In this document: piece after piece, positions 1 to 7,150 of the stretch
How the letters are laid out: each line of letters opens with the position of its first letter
Position numbering within the stretch: position 1 is the first letter of the stretch
Source of the DNA: Eisenbergiella porci
GTDB lineage: Bacteria; Bacillota; Clostridia; Lachnospirales; Lachnospiraceae
DNA: 64,000 nucleotides
Direction: 5' to 3'
Assembly: GCF_009696275.1 (NCBI RefSeq)
Contig: NZ_VUMI01000013.1
Location: 1-64,000, forward strand
Position numbers and translations under genes: made by a program
The notes under the pieces: generated by a model
Database searches by the model: none
Seen by the model: the letters and a program-made list of their open reading frames with translations, nothing else
What the model was told of the DNA's origin: nothing

Positions 1-45
1 AGCACTCATCCGTAGGGTTTTTCCTTTCATAAGGATAAGGCTATT

Positions 46-77
46 GTAAAAGAAAAAGAGCACCGTGGCAACGGTGC
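46..77 (-). terminator. Rho-independent terminator
   Basis: On the minus strand a 7-bp stem GCACCGT/ACGGTGC with loop TGCC is followed by the T-rich tract TCTTTTTCTTTT. It would terminate the transcript starting at the nitroreductase remnant (start codon at 173). Confidence 0.75.
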
Positions 78-122
78 AGAGAAAAGATAAGAAAGGCTAT
101 TGCACAGCATGTGCGATTTGGT

Positions 123-173
123 TCAATAGCTCCGTACAGAATAGCGTTTTTTTGCAAGTTCAATAAAATCCAT
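123..173 (-). pseudogene. Nitroreductase family protein, 5' remnant
   Basis: Minus-strand ATG at 171-173 opens a 16-codon frame reading MDFIELAKKRYSVRSY, then TGA. This matches the N-terminus usual for small FMN nitroreductases (…ELAKKRYSVRSY…), which are normally about 170-200 residues. The next 120 bases toward position 1 show no nitroreductase sequence but do contain a terminator. I infer an internal deletion that removed nearly the whole gene and left its start and a terminator. It is divergent from the HxlR regulator at 323, the usual arrangement for an HxlR-controlled nitroreductase. Confidence 0.6.
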
Positions 174-322
174 GATAGTCAATCCTTTCGTTATGTTGTA
201 TAATTTTCTTGGTATCTTTAAGATCACACTAATTTTAACATGGTGCGATTAAATAACAAGATTGCACTTTTCAGAAAGATACTTCCCAAAAAGAAAGTGC
301 CTCAAAAGGATTGAAAACAATA

Positions 323-673
323 ATGAATTATGAAAAGTCACAATTTAACTGTCCCGTAGAAGCTACGCTATTTTTAATCGGCGGAAAGTACAAACCGCTT
401 ATCTTGTGGCATTTGATAGATAAACCGCTGCACTATATGGAATTACAGCGGTTAATCCCAAAAGCCACACCTAAAATGTTGTCCCAGCAACTCCACGACT
501 TAGAAGAATGCGGAATGATTCATAGAGAAGTCATTCCAGAAAAACCGCCTAAAACTTTATACTCCCTTACTGCTTTTGGGCGAAGCATTATTCCTGTCTT
601 GGATTCTATGTGTAACTGGGGAGCCGCTTTTCTTGATGGCTTGGATATTACACCTCCTTGCAATTCAAAATAA
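323..673 (+). CDS. HxlR-family winged-helix transcriptional regulator
   Basis: A 116-residue protein with the HxlR pattern: N-terminal Cys in FNCPVEATLFLIGGKYKPLI, then a winged helix (LIPKATPKMLSQQLHDLEE) and the wing segment ending in YSLTAFGRSIIPVLD. HxlR proteins bind operators as dimers and commonly control adjacent redox or nitroreductase genes; here the divergent nitroreductase is only a 16-codon remnant. I chose the ATG at 323 because AAAGGA lies 12 bases upstream; an in-frame TTG at 311 abuts that ribosome site and is unlikely. The gene is AT-richer than the conjugation genes that follow, and its stop lies only 9 bp from the stop of the convergent virD4 gene. Confidence 0.85.
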   Translation: MNYEKSQFNCPVEATLFLIGGKYKPLILWHLIDKPLHYMELQRLIPKATPKMLSQQLHDLEECGMIHREVIPEKPPKTLYSLTAFGRSIIPVLDSMCNWGAAFLDGLDITPPCNSK

Positions 674-682
674 CATACCGCT

Positions 683-2488
683 TTATTCTGCGGCAAAATC
701 TTCATCCGACAGCTCAATGTCGTAGAGGTCAAAGGGTTCGTCCTCCGTTATCACGCGCCGATTTTTCCGGCGCAGGGACGACAGGTAGCTGTCCACATCA
801 AAGGTATTCTTTTTGTCGGCGTCCGAAAGGTATTTATAGCGGGGGTGGCGGGTGATGTCGTATTTCTCACTGAAAAACGGCCTCACGCCGCGCACCTGCA
901 AAATACACTTGCCTCCGTCCATCGTTGCAATTTCGTCTTGGCTCATCAGCTCCTTTCCGAGTTTTTGGTAGTTCAGTCCGTGGGAGGTCTGCGCGCCCCG
1001 GTTCTCGCTCTGGTTGTAGCTGTCAATGGTTTCCTTGCCCAGCACCTCCGCGATCTCCTTGGCGTTCTTGCCCCGTCCACTCAGGAACAGCGTACAGTCG
1101 CAGTTGTCGGAAATGATTTCCGCCGCGTCTTTGTAAATGGCTTTTAGCTGCGACTGGCTTTGCAAAATAATAGAAGCCGAGATTTCCCGGCTTCGGATGG
1201 TGGCGATCAGCTTATCAAAGTTTGGAATCTGGCCGATGTTGGCGAACTCGTCTAAAATCAGCCGTACATGGACAGGCAGCCGCCCACCGTATTTGTCATC
1301 GGCCCGGTCGCACAAAAGGTTAATAAGCTGGCTTTGCACCATTGCCAGAATGAAATTAAAGGTCGTGTCCGTGTCCGACATAATCAGGAACAGGGCCGTT
1401 TTTTTATCCCCGATGGTGTCAAGTTCCAGTTCGTCGTCCTCCATCAGCTCCCGCACCTCCCGGATGTCAAAGGGCGCTAATCTGGCTCCGCAGCTTATCA
1501 AGATGGAGCTGCGGGTCTTGCCCGCCGACAGCAGGAATTTACGGTACTGGCGCACCGCAAAATGTTCTGGGTCTTTTTCTTCCAGCCGTCCAAACATCTG
1601 GTCTACCGGGGATTGAAATTCCGGGTCGTCCTCGCGGGCTTCGCTGGCGTTTATCATTTCAAGAAGCGTGGTGAAATTCATTTCCTCGTCCGGCGCTTCG
1701 TACCAGATATAGCCAATGAGGGCCGAATACAAAAGGCGTTCCGATTTGATCCAAAAATCCTCGGCGCTCTTTTCACCCTCGCCCTTGGTGTTGCAGATCA
1801 GCGTGTTTACCAGTTTCAAAATGTCCTTTTCCGAATGGATGTAGCGAAACGGGTTGTAGCGCATACTCTTGGAAAAGTTAATGGTATTCAGCACTTTTAC
1901 CCGGTAGCCGCACCGCACAAGGAGCTGGCCCACCTCGCCGATCAGACTTCCTTTCGGGTCGGTAATCACGAATGAGGTCGGGTAGTCCTTGGACACGCAC
2001 TGCATGAGGTTGGGCTTCACAAAAAATCTCGTCTTGCCGCTGCCGGAACCGCCGATTACCAGCACATTTTTGTTCCGGGCGGTCTTGGGGTCTTTGGGGC
2101 GGTTGTTCATGGTGAGGCGTTCCGTCTGGGTCAGGAGGATATTGTTGTCAAACACCGGGTCGATGTACGGGGCTATATCTTTGGGGCCTCCCCAACGGGC
2201 GCTGCCGTACTCCACGCCCCGGCGGTATTTCTTGGCGTTCTTGCTCTTGCAGTACACCATCAGCCGCAATGCCACCGCACCGGCCACGCCCACCGCCAGA
2301 TCGAACAGGTGGAAGCTGGGGGCGGCGCTTTCAAAGGCAAGGGAAAAGCCGTCCGCAAGGTGCAATAGCTTTTCCGACAAGTCCGCCCCAGCCGCCAGCC
2401 GGTAGGTCTGTCCCAGCTTGCCGAACAGGTAAACAAACAGCAGATAGGGCAGGTTGGCGATTATCAGCTTTTTCATTTCCGGCTTCAT
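683..2488 (-). CDS. VirD4/TraG-type conjugal coupling ATPase
   Basis: 601 residues. Two N-terminal membrane segments (about residues 8-25 and 60-80) precede a cytoplasmic ATPase. Walker A GGSGSGKT lies at about 146-153 and the Walker B-like segment RLILDEFANIG at about 395. The protein resembles the VirD4-like CD1115 family, which couples the relaxase-bound DNA strand to a type IV secretion channel at the membrane. Its start overlaps the pcfB stop by 4 bp (ATGA), indicating translational coupling. Downstream, the usual channel genes are replaced by the convergent HxlR gene, so the transfer module is either rearranged or broken here. The coding region itself appears full length. Confidence 0.92.
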   Translation of the reverse strand: MKPEMKKLIIANLPYLLFVYLFGKLGQTYRLAAGADLSEKLLHLADGFSLAFESAAPSFHLFDLAVGVAGAVALRLMVYCKSKNAKKYRRGVEYGSARWGGPKDIAPYIDPVFDNNILLTQTERLTMNNRPKDPKTARNKNVLVIGGSGSGKTRFFVKPNLMQCVSKDYPTSFVITDPKGSLIGEVGQLLVRCGYRVKVLNTINFSKSMRYNPFRYIHSEKDILKLVNTLICNTKGEGEKSAEDFWIKSERLLYSALIGYIWYEAPDEEMNFTTLLEMINASEAREDDPEFQSPVDQMFGRLEEKDPEHFAVRQYRKFLLSAGKTRSSILISCGARLAPFDIREVRELMEDDELELDTIGDKKTALFLIMSDTDTTFNFILAMVQSQLINLLCDRADDKYGGRLPVHVRLILDEFANIGQIPNFDKLIATIRSREISASIILQSQSQLKAIYKDAAEIISDNCDCTLFLSGRGKNAKEIAEVLGKETIDSYNQSENRGAQTSHGLNYQKLGKELMSQDEIATMDGGKCILQVRGVRPFFSEKYDITRHPRYKYLSDADKKNTFDVDSYLSSLRRKNRRVITEDEPFDLYDIELSDEDFAAE

Positions 2489-2961
2489 CGTGACAGCCCC
2501 CTTTCCTTGATTTTCTCCTTGGCCTGCTGGCTGCTTCTGGCCGCTGCCTTTTCTTTCAGGACGGCAAGGGTCTTTCGGATGGAGGGGCGTTCCTGCTGTT
2601 GGAGCTTCTTGGCCGTAAACTCCTTAAACGCCTGTTCCAGATTGTCCGCCTGCTTGGATTTGAAGATCACGATATACCGGGGCGGATGGGTAGTGCGGTC
2701 TTTCCGCAAGGTAAAATCAATGTCGTATTTCTTGGCGCAGGGCTTAAATAAGCCAATGTTGGCGTCGGTGATCTCAATGTTGGACAGGGCGGAACCGTCC
2801 TTTTTGAGCTGCCGTAAGCTCTGCTGTCCGTGACGGGTCTTGCCCGTCCCTTTCTGCCGGGCGGCCAGATATTTTCGGATGGCCGCTTGCAGCACTTGGG
2901 CGGTGAGCTTGCCCGTCTTAACCGCTAACGCTATGGTTTTCTGGTCTACTTCTTCCTGCAA
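2485..2961 (-). CDS. pcfB: PcfB family protein (DUF3801)
   Basis: 158 residues, predicted soluble, strongly basic at the C-terminus (KEKAAARSSQQAKEKIKERG). The core (LSNIEITDANIGLFKPCAKKYDIDFTLRKD … YIVIFKSKQADNLEQAFKEF) matches PcfB, an accessory conjugation protein encoded next to the coupling protein in pCF10-like and clostridial elements and associated with relaxosome processing. It sits directly upstream of and overlaps virD4, as expected for this family. Assignment is from sequence pattern and context. Confidence 0.85.
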   Translation of the reverse strand: MQEEVDQKTIALAVKTGKLTAQVLQAAIRKYLAARQKGTGKTRHGQQSLRQLKKDGSALSNIEITDANIGLFKPCAKKYDIDFTLRKDRTTHPPRYIVIFKSKQADNLEQAFKEFTAKKLQQQERPSIRKTLAVLKEKAAARSSQQAKEKIKERGLSR

Positions 2962-3003
2962 CTGCTATCCCTCCTTTGGAAAGTCAGCAGGCAGGCGGAT
3001 GGC

Positions 3004-3216
3004 TTAAATCCGCACCCGCAGGCCGGAGAGGTCGTCGGCATGGATTCCAACCAGATACCAGTTCTCGGCCATTTCAATGCGGGTCGGCCTCCATCTGCCG
3101 CCCACCATCACATCAAAAGTTTCTCCGCAGTGCAGGCCGCCGTAATAGTCCGCAAGGTCAAAGCGGATGTCGTAGCGGTCTGTCTGCTCGTCAAAAATCA
3201 AAGCACCCTGTTTCAT
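3004..3216 (-). CDS. DUF5348 domain protein
   Basis: 70 residues: starts MKQGALIFDEQTDRYDIRF and contains DYYGGLHCGETFDVMVGG and WYLVGIHADDLSGLRVRI, the pattern of the small DUF5348 proteins found in clostridial conjugative elements between the initiator-like gene and pcfB. Function is unknown. The frame opens further upstream (to 3342), but the ATG at 3216 has an ideal ribosome site GAAAGGAGG 8 bases before it, and the upstream part would run through the hairpin at the end of the preceding gene. I therefore use the shorter form. Confidence 0.8.
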   Translation of the reverse strand: MKQGALIFDEQTDRYDIRFDLADYYGGLHCGETFDVMVGGRWRPTRIEMAENWYLVGIHADDLSGLRVRI

Positions 3217-3307
3217 AGGGTCGGCCTCCTTTCTCGTCGTCACAAGCTCCATATCGCTTGTTTCCACGCAAGCGTGAAAAGCTCGCTCATTTCGCTGTTC
3301 CTCCTCT

Positions 3308-3334
3308 CCCCACAAAATCACCGATTTTGTGGGG
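3308..3334. repeat. Perfect hairpin overlapping a stop codon
   Basis: Arms CCCCACAAAATC (3308-3319) and GATTTTGTGGGG (3323-3334) are perfectly complementary with a 3-base loop. The stop codon of the initiator-like gene (3318-3320) lies in the loop-side end of the stem. No T-run follows on either strand, so it is not a normal terminator. A processing site or a translational block between the two genes is possible. Confidence 0.7.
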
Positions 3335-4466
3335 TTCCCCAACTGCCTGTATTCATGTCATGGGCCACCAGCGCCGTGTAATAGCCGTTGATGGTGCTTG
3401 GGGCGTTGAACAGAACCGCCAGCAGGTATTTTTTGATGTTCCGTATTTCCGTAGTGTTTTTGCTGATACAGTCAAAGACAAACTCAATGTGAGAGCTGTT
3501 CAGTTTCATCAGCTTGGATTTCACCAGCTCGGCGGGGTAATCGTCCCCGGCAATGCGGATGGTCTTTCGGGCGCTGCATACGGTTTCCACCAGCAAGTCC
3601 ACGATCTCGTCCAGCATATCCCGGTCAATCCCCTTGGCGTACTGGCAAAGGTGTTCATATTCGATGTTGTCCTTGATGATCTCCCGATAAATCTCCACGG
3701 CGCTCTGTGATTTCGCTCCCGTTCCTTTCCGTTCCGGCGGCGCAGCCGCTTCTTCCTCCAAAGGAGAGGGAGGGGAAAGGATAGGAATGGAATCGGTATT
3801 TAATCCATCCGTAATTGATTTGTCTTTACTTGATCTATCTTTATTTAATTGCGTTGGTTTTTCCTGCGTAGGCTTTTCCTGAGTTGGATTATCCAATGTT
3901 GGATTTTCCAATGTAGGTGAATCCGGCACAGGCTGGGGCTGTTCGTAAATGATGTAATCCGCCCCACGCAGGCGGCCTTGGCTGTCACGCTCACGGGAAC
4001 GCACGATATAGCCCGCCTGTTCCAGCTCCTTAACTGCCGCCCGGATCGCGTCGATCTGCTCCCGGTTGATAAGGGACAAGCCTTTCAGCGTAAAGTCCCA
4101 ATCCTCTGGCAAGGACAGCATTTGCGACAGCAGCCCCTTGGCTTTCAGGGACAAGTCCTTGTTCCGCAGGTGGTGGTTGGACATCACCGTGTAGCCCCGA
4201 TTTTTCTCCACTCGAAAAACTGCCATCTCGTCGTCCACTCCTTTCACTTGAAATTTCACCGCGCCGTCAAGGGCGGTGAGCTTGCCCGGCTGGTAGGGAC
4301 ATTCCTCATACACACAAAACTGGTACTTCCAGTGCGGGCGGTAGAAACGGCAGATGCCGCAGTCCTCCGGCGCTCCGGCCTCGCCGTTGTCAAAGTGGTC
4401 TGCTCCCGGCCTCGTCTGCATGAGCTGTTCAAAGGCCCGGTCGCTGCCGGAAGTAAAAAAGTACAT
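3318..4466 (-). CDS. Replication-initiator-like protein (DUF6017 type) with fused Cys-rich N-terminal region
   Basis: 382 residues in one frame from the ATG at 4466 (ribosome site AAAGGAGG 9 bases upstream). Residues 1-80 are a small Cys-rich module (CGICRFYRPHWKYQFCVYEECPYQPG) usually encoded as a separate short gene in these elements. From about residue 81 (MAVFRVEKNRGYTVMSNHHLRNK) follows the winged-helix region seen in RepA-N/DUF6017 proteins, then a Pro/Thr-rich linker with PTLENPTLDNPTQEKPTQEK repeats and a helical C-terminal domain. The inner ATG at 4226 has its own ribosome site GAAAGGAG 11 bases upstream, so the C-terminal protein is probably also made alone. The fusion is unusual; both starts are plausible. 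Confidence 0.8.
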   Translation of the reverse strand: MYFFTSGSDRAFEQLMQTRPGADHFDNGEAGAPEDCGICRFYRPHWKYQFCVYEECPYQPGKLTALDGAVKFQVKGVDDEMAVFRVEKNRGYTVMSNHHLRNKDLSLKAKGLLSQMLSLPEDWDFTLKGLSLINREQIDAIRAAVKELEQAGYIVRSRERDSQGRLRGADYIIYEQPQPVPDSPTLENPTLDNPTQEKPTQEKPTQLNKDRSSKDKSITDGLNTDSIPILSPPSPLEEEAAAPPERKGTGAKSQSAVEIYREIIKDNIEYEHLCQYAKGIDRDMLDEIVDLLVETVCSARKTIRIAGDDYPAELVKSKLMKLNSSHIEFVFDCISKNTTEIRNIKKYLLAVLFNAPSTINGYYTALVAHDMNTGSWGTPQNR

Positions 4467-4721
4467 AGGCGGTCGCCTCCTTTCTGCTTTTGGGCGCAAA
4501 AAAGCCGCAGACTTCTTTCAAAATCTGCGGCGCAGCCAATAGGAAAAGGACACTGCTTTCACAATGTCCTTTTCAATCAACTATTTAATTTTTTGTGTTC
4601 CCACACTCCATATCAATGACTACCGAAACCGTGATATAGTCCTCAATGCGCTTATTGCGGAACTTATCACCCTCGGCGTCAAACACCACATGGCGGGAAA
4701 AGTGCCTAAATCTAAGGATTT
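4467..4721. other. Element-host boundary region with two hairpins
   Basis: No gene was recognised. Two inverted repeats are visible: GCCGCAGA (4504-4511) with TCTGCGGC (4524-4531), and AAAAGGACA (4544-4552) with TGTCCTTTT (4565-4573). The second could act as a weak terminator in either direction. The attachment junction of the conjugative element probably lies here or within the last codons of rlmD; an origin of transfer is possible but not demonstrated. Confidence 0.4.
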
Positions 4722-6101
4722 CTACAAGGTTCCTCTTTGTAGCAACACTATTGTCTCCACATGAATAGTCCCCGGAAACATATCACACCCTCTCCACTTC
4801 CTCACCTCATACCCCATCTCCCCCAAATACTTCAAATCCCTTGCCAGCGTAGCCGAATCGCAGCTCACATACACAATCCTCTCCGGCCGCATCCGCACCA
4901 TGGTTTCGAGGCACTTCTCATCGCACCCCTTCCGAGGCGGGTCCACCACAATCACATCCGCACAAACCCCATCCTCCTCATATTTCTGAGGAAGCACCTC
5001 TTCCGCCTTTCCGACGAAAAATTCCGCGTTTGTTATTCCATTCCTGGCGGCATTCTCTTTTGCATCAGCAATCGCCTCCGGCACAATCTCCACGCCATAC
5101 ACTTTCTTCGCTTTTTTCGCCAGGAATAATGAGATAGTACCAATCCCGCAGTACAGATCCCAAACTGTTTCTTCCCCGGTCAGGCCCGCATACTCTAAGG
5201 CCTGTCCATACAGCTTCTTCGTCTGTACCGGGTTCACCTGATAGAAAGACAGCGGGGATATCCGAAATACCACATCCCCAATACTATCCTCTATCTTCTC
5301 TTCGCCCTTCAAAACCCGCACCTTTTTGCCCAAAATCACATTGGTTCTCTCAGTGTTCACATTTACGGATACGCTGGTCATCCCGGGGATCTTCCACAGC
5401 TCCTCCGCCAGCGCTTTTTCCTCCGGCAGCTTGTTCCCATTTATAACGACGCAGGCCATGAGCTGGCCGCTGGCAAAGCCCTTTCTTATCAGCACATGGC
5501 GGATCAGTCCCTTTCCGGAAGTCTCGTCGTAGGCGGAAACTCCATATTTTTTCATATAGGCAAGGATGGTTTCCAGAACCGTCTTATTTTCCTCCACGCC
5601 CAGGGCGCAGTCCGTATTGGCGATGATGTTGTGGCTTCTTCCGGCGTAAAAACCCGTTACCACGTTTCCTTCTTTGTCATATCCAAAGGGGAACTGTGCC
5701 TTATTCCGATAGTGCCAGGGGTCTTCCATTCCAATAATCGGTTCCATGCAGGCATCGATGTGTTCCGGGGAAAATCCGCCGATTCGGATGAGGTTGTTCC
5801 TTATTTTATTCTGTTTAAATTCCAGCTGTTTATCATAGGAGAGCGGCTGAAGCTGGCAGCCGCCGCATTGGCGGTGGAAGGGGCAGGGGGGCTGAACACG
5901 AAAAGGAGAAGGCACAAGTACCTTCTCCAGCTTTGCATAGGCATAGTTTTTCTTCGCTTTCATGACCTTCACCTGTACCGTGTCGCCGATAACCGCATCT
6001 TTGACAAACAGAATAAAACCGTCGGTTTTTCCTATTCCTTCGCCTTCGATCCCGGTGTCCGTTATCTCCACTGTGAGAATGTCATTCTTTTTTATTTCCA
6101 T
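4722..6101 (-). CDS. rlmD: 23S rRNA (uracil-5)-methyltransferase RlmD/RumA family
   Basis: 459 residues. The N-terminal TRAM domain (1-60) is followed by the iron-sulfur cysteines C73, C79 and C82 with C165 as the fourth, then the SAM-binding fold (WDLYCGIGTISLFLA), the VVVDPPRKGC motif and the catalytic Cys in YVSCDSATLARDL. It methylates a uracil in 23S rRNA using SAM. Its 3' end abuts the conjugative element; the last residues LQRGTL after the conserved HVETIVLL may partly derive from the element. The start is 6 bases from the yhaM stop, so the two genes are probably cotranscribed. Confidence 0.93.
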   Translation of the reverse strand: MEIKKNDILTVEITDTGIEGEGIGKTDGFILFVKDAVIGDTVQVKVMKAKKNYAYAKLEKVLVPSPFRVQPPCPFHRQCGGCQLQPLSYDKQLEFKQNKIRNNLIRIGGFSPEHIDACMEPIIGMEDPWHYRNKAQFPFGYDKEGNVVTGFYAGRSHNIIANTDCALGVEENKTVLETILAYMKKYGVSAYDETSGKGLIRHVLIRKGFASGQLMACVVINGNKLPEEKALAEELWKIPGMTSVSVNVNTERTNVILGKKVRVLKGEEKIEDSIGDVVFRISPLSFYQVNPVQTKKLYGQALEYAGLTGEETVWDLYCGIGTISLFLAKKAKKVYGVEIVPEAIADAKENAARNGITNAEFFVGKAEEVLPQKYEEDGVCADVIVVDPPRKGCDEKCLETMVRMRPERIVYVSCDSATLARDLKYLGEMGYEVRKWRGCDMFPGTIHVETIVLLQRGTL

Positions 6102-6107
6102 CGTGCT

Positions 6108-7052
6108 TTACTCCATCCGTGTCATTCTGATGTTGGATTCAAATAATCTGTTGTAGCCAAGCCAGCCGGCATCCTTTGCATTCTGAAGGGCTTCCATGAA
6201 GGTTTCCATCTTTGCGTCGGTGTTGTCAGCCAGGTTCAGGGCAGCCGCTTCGATCAGGGCCGGTTTTTTGGGGGAGCCGTATTCGTATTCGCCGTGGTGC
6301 GCCAGGATGCAGTGTTTCAGTTCCGCTTCCAGAACCGGCGGGAAACCGGGTATTGTGCGGGCTTTCTGGCCTATCATTTCCGTTCCCATGACGATGTGGC
6401 CCAGAAGCTGGCCGTCATCGGTGTAGTCGTTTTCAGGGAAGAGGGAGATTTCTCTTGTTTTTCCGATGTCATGGCAGATGGCTGCCGTGATCAGGAGGTC
6501 TTTTTTCAGCAACGGGTAGGCTGCGCAGTAGTATTCGCAGAGTCTGGTGACGCTGAGGGTGTGTTCCAGAAGGCCGCCTACAAAGCCGTGATGTACGGTT
6601 TTGGCTGCGGAGGAGGAGCGGAAGGCCTTGATAAAGGCTTCATCTTCCACAAAGAAGGTTTCCAGCAGCTTTCTCAGGTACTGGTTTTCCACGCGGCCGA
6701 TAAAACCAAGCAGTTCTTTGTACATGTCGTCGATATTTTTAGCACTTACTGGAAGGTAATCGGCAGGATCGTATTCTCCCTCCTGGCAGAGGCGGACTCT
6801 TTTTACGCTGATTTGCAGAGAGCCCTGGAAGGAGTTGACATCGCCGTATACCTCTATGTAATCCAGGCTGTCGAATTCGGCAATGCCCGCGCTGTTGGGA
6901 TCCCAGATCTTGGCGTCAATGGTGCCGGTTTTGTCCTGAAGTATCACATTGTCGTAAGCCTTACCGTTTTTGGTCACCGCTGACTGCTTATGTTTGCAGA
7001 GGTATATATCGAATACTCTGTCGCCTTCTTTTAAGTCCTTTATATATTTCAT
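6108..7052 (-). CDS. yhaM: 3'-5' exoribonuclease YhaM family
   Basis: 314 residues. An N-terminal OB-fold nucleic-acid domain (GKAYDNVILQDKTGTIDAKIWD, about 30-52) is followed by an HD hydrolase domain with HHGFVGGLLEHTLSV, the metal-binding pair ICHDIGK and the later HH in LAHHGEYEYGSP. YhaM enzymes degrade RNA and single-stranded DNA from the 3' end in low-GC Gram-positives. Length and motif order match the family. It is immediately upstream of rlmD on the same strand. Confidence 0.93.
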   Translation of the reverse strand: MKYIKDLKEGDRVFDIYLCKHKQSAVTKNGKAYDNVILQDKTGTIDAKIWDPNSAGIAEFDSLDYIEVYGDVNSFQGSLQISVKRVRLCQEGEYDPADYLPVSAKNIDDMYKELLGFIGRVENQYLRKLLETFFVEDEAFIKAFRSSSAAKTVHHGFVGGLLEHTLSVTRLCEYYCAAYPLLKKDLLITAAICHDIGKTREISLFPENDYTDDGQLLGHIVMGTEMIGQKARTIPGFPPVLEAELKHCILAHHGEYEYGSPKKPALIEAAALNLADNTDAKMETFMEALQNAKDAGWLGYNRLFESNIRMTRME

Positions 7053-7150
7053 TTTTTCTCCATTCTGCCTTCAGGCCCGTTCTTTTTACATTTTTTTCTA
7101 AATTGGAAATTTATAAAAAAATATTGGTTTATAGTTTGTTTTTTAATTTC

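Larger units (their letters stand above)
1..4721. mobile_element. End of an integrative conjugative element next to rlmD (partial)
   Basis: Four leftward genes (VirD4-type coupling ATPase, PcfB, DUF5348 protein, initiator-like protein) form a conjugation/replication module typical of clostridial elements of the CD1115 type. It stops abruptly at the 3' end of rlmD (rumA), a gene family known as an integration site for such elements in Firmicutes. The conjugation genes are visibly GC-richer than the HxlR segment to their left. No integrase, relaxase or second attachment site lies in the window, so the element continues leftward or is incomplete. The right boundary (about 4.5-4.75 kb) is inferred from gene content; no duplicated core site could be identified. 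Confidence 0.6.

Noticed and set aside
1-30. Possible start of a further leftward gene at the window edge
   Set aside because: An ATG at 9-7 (minus) follows AAAGGA, but only nine bases are visible, which is too little to support a gene.
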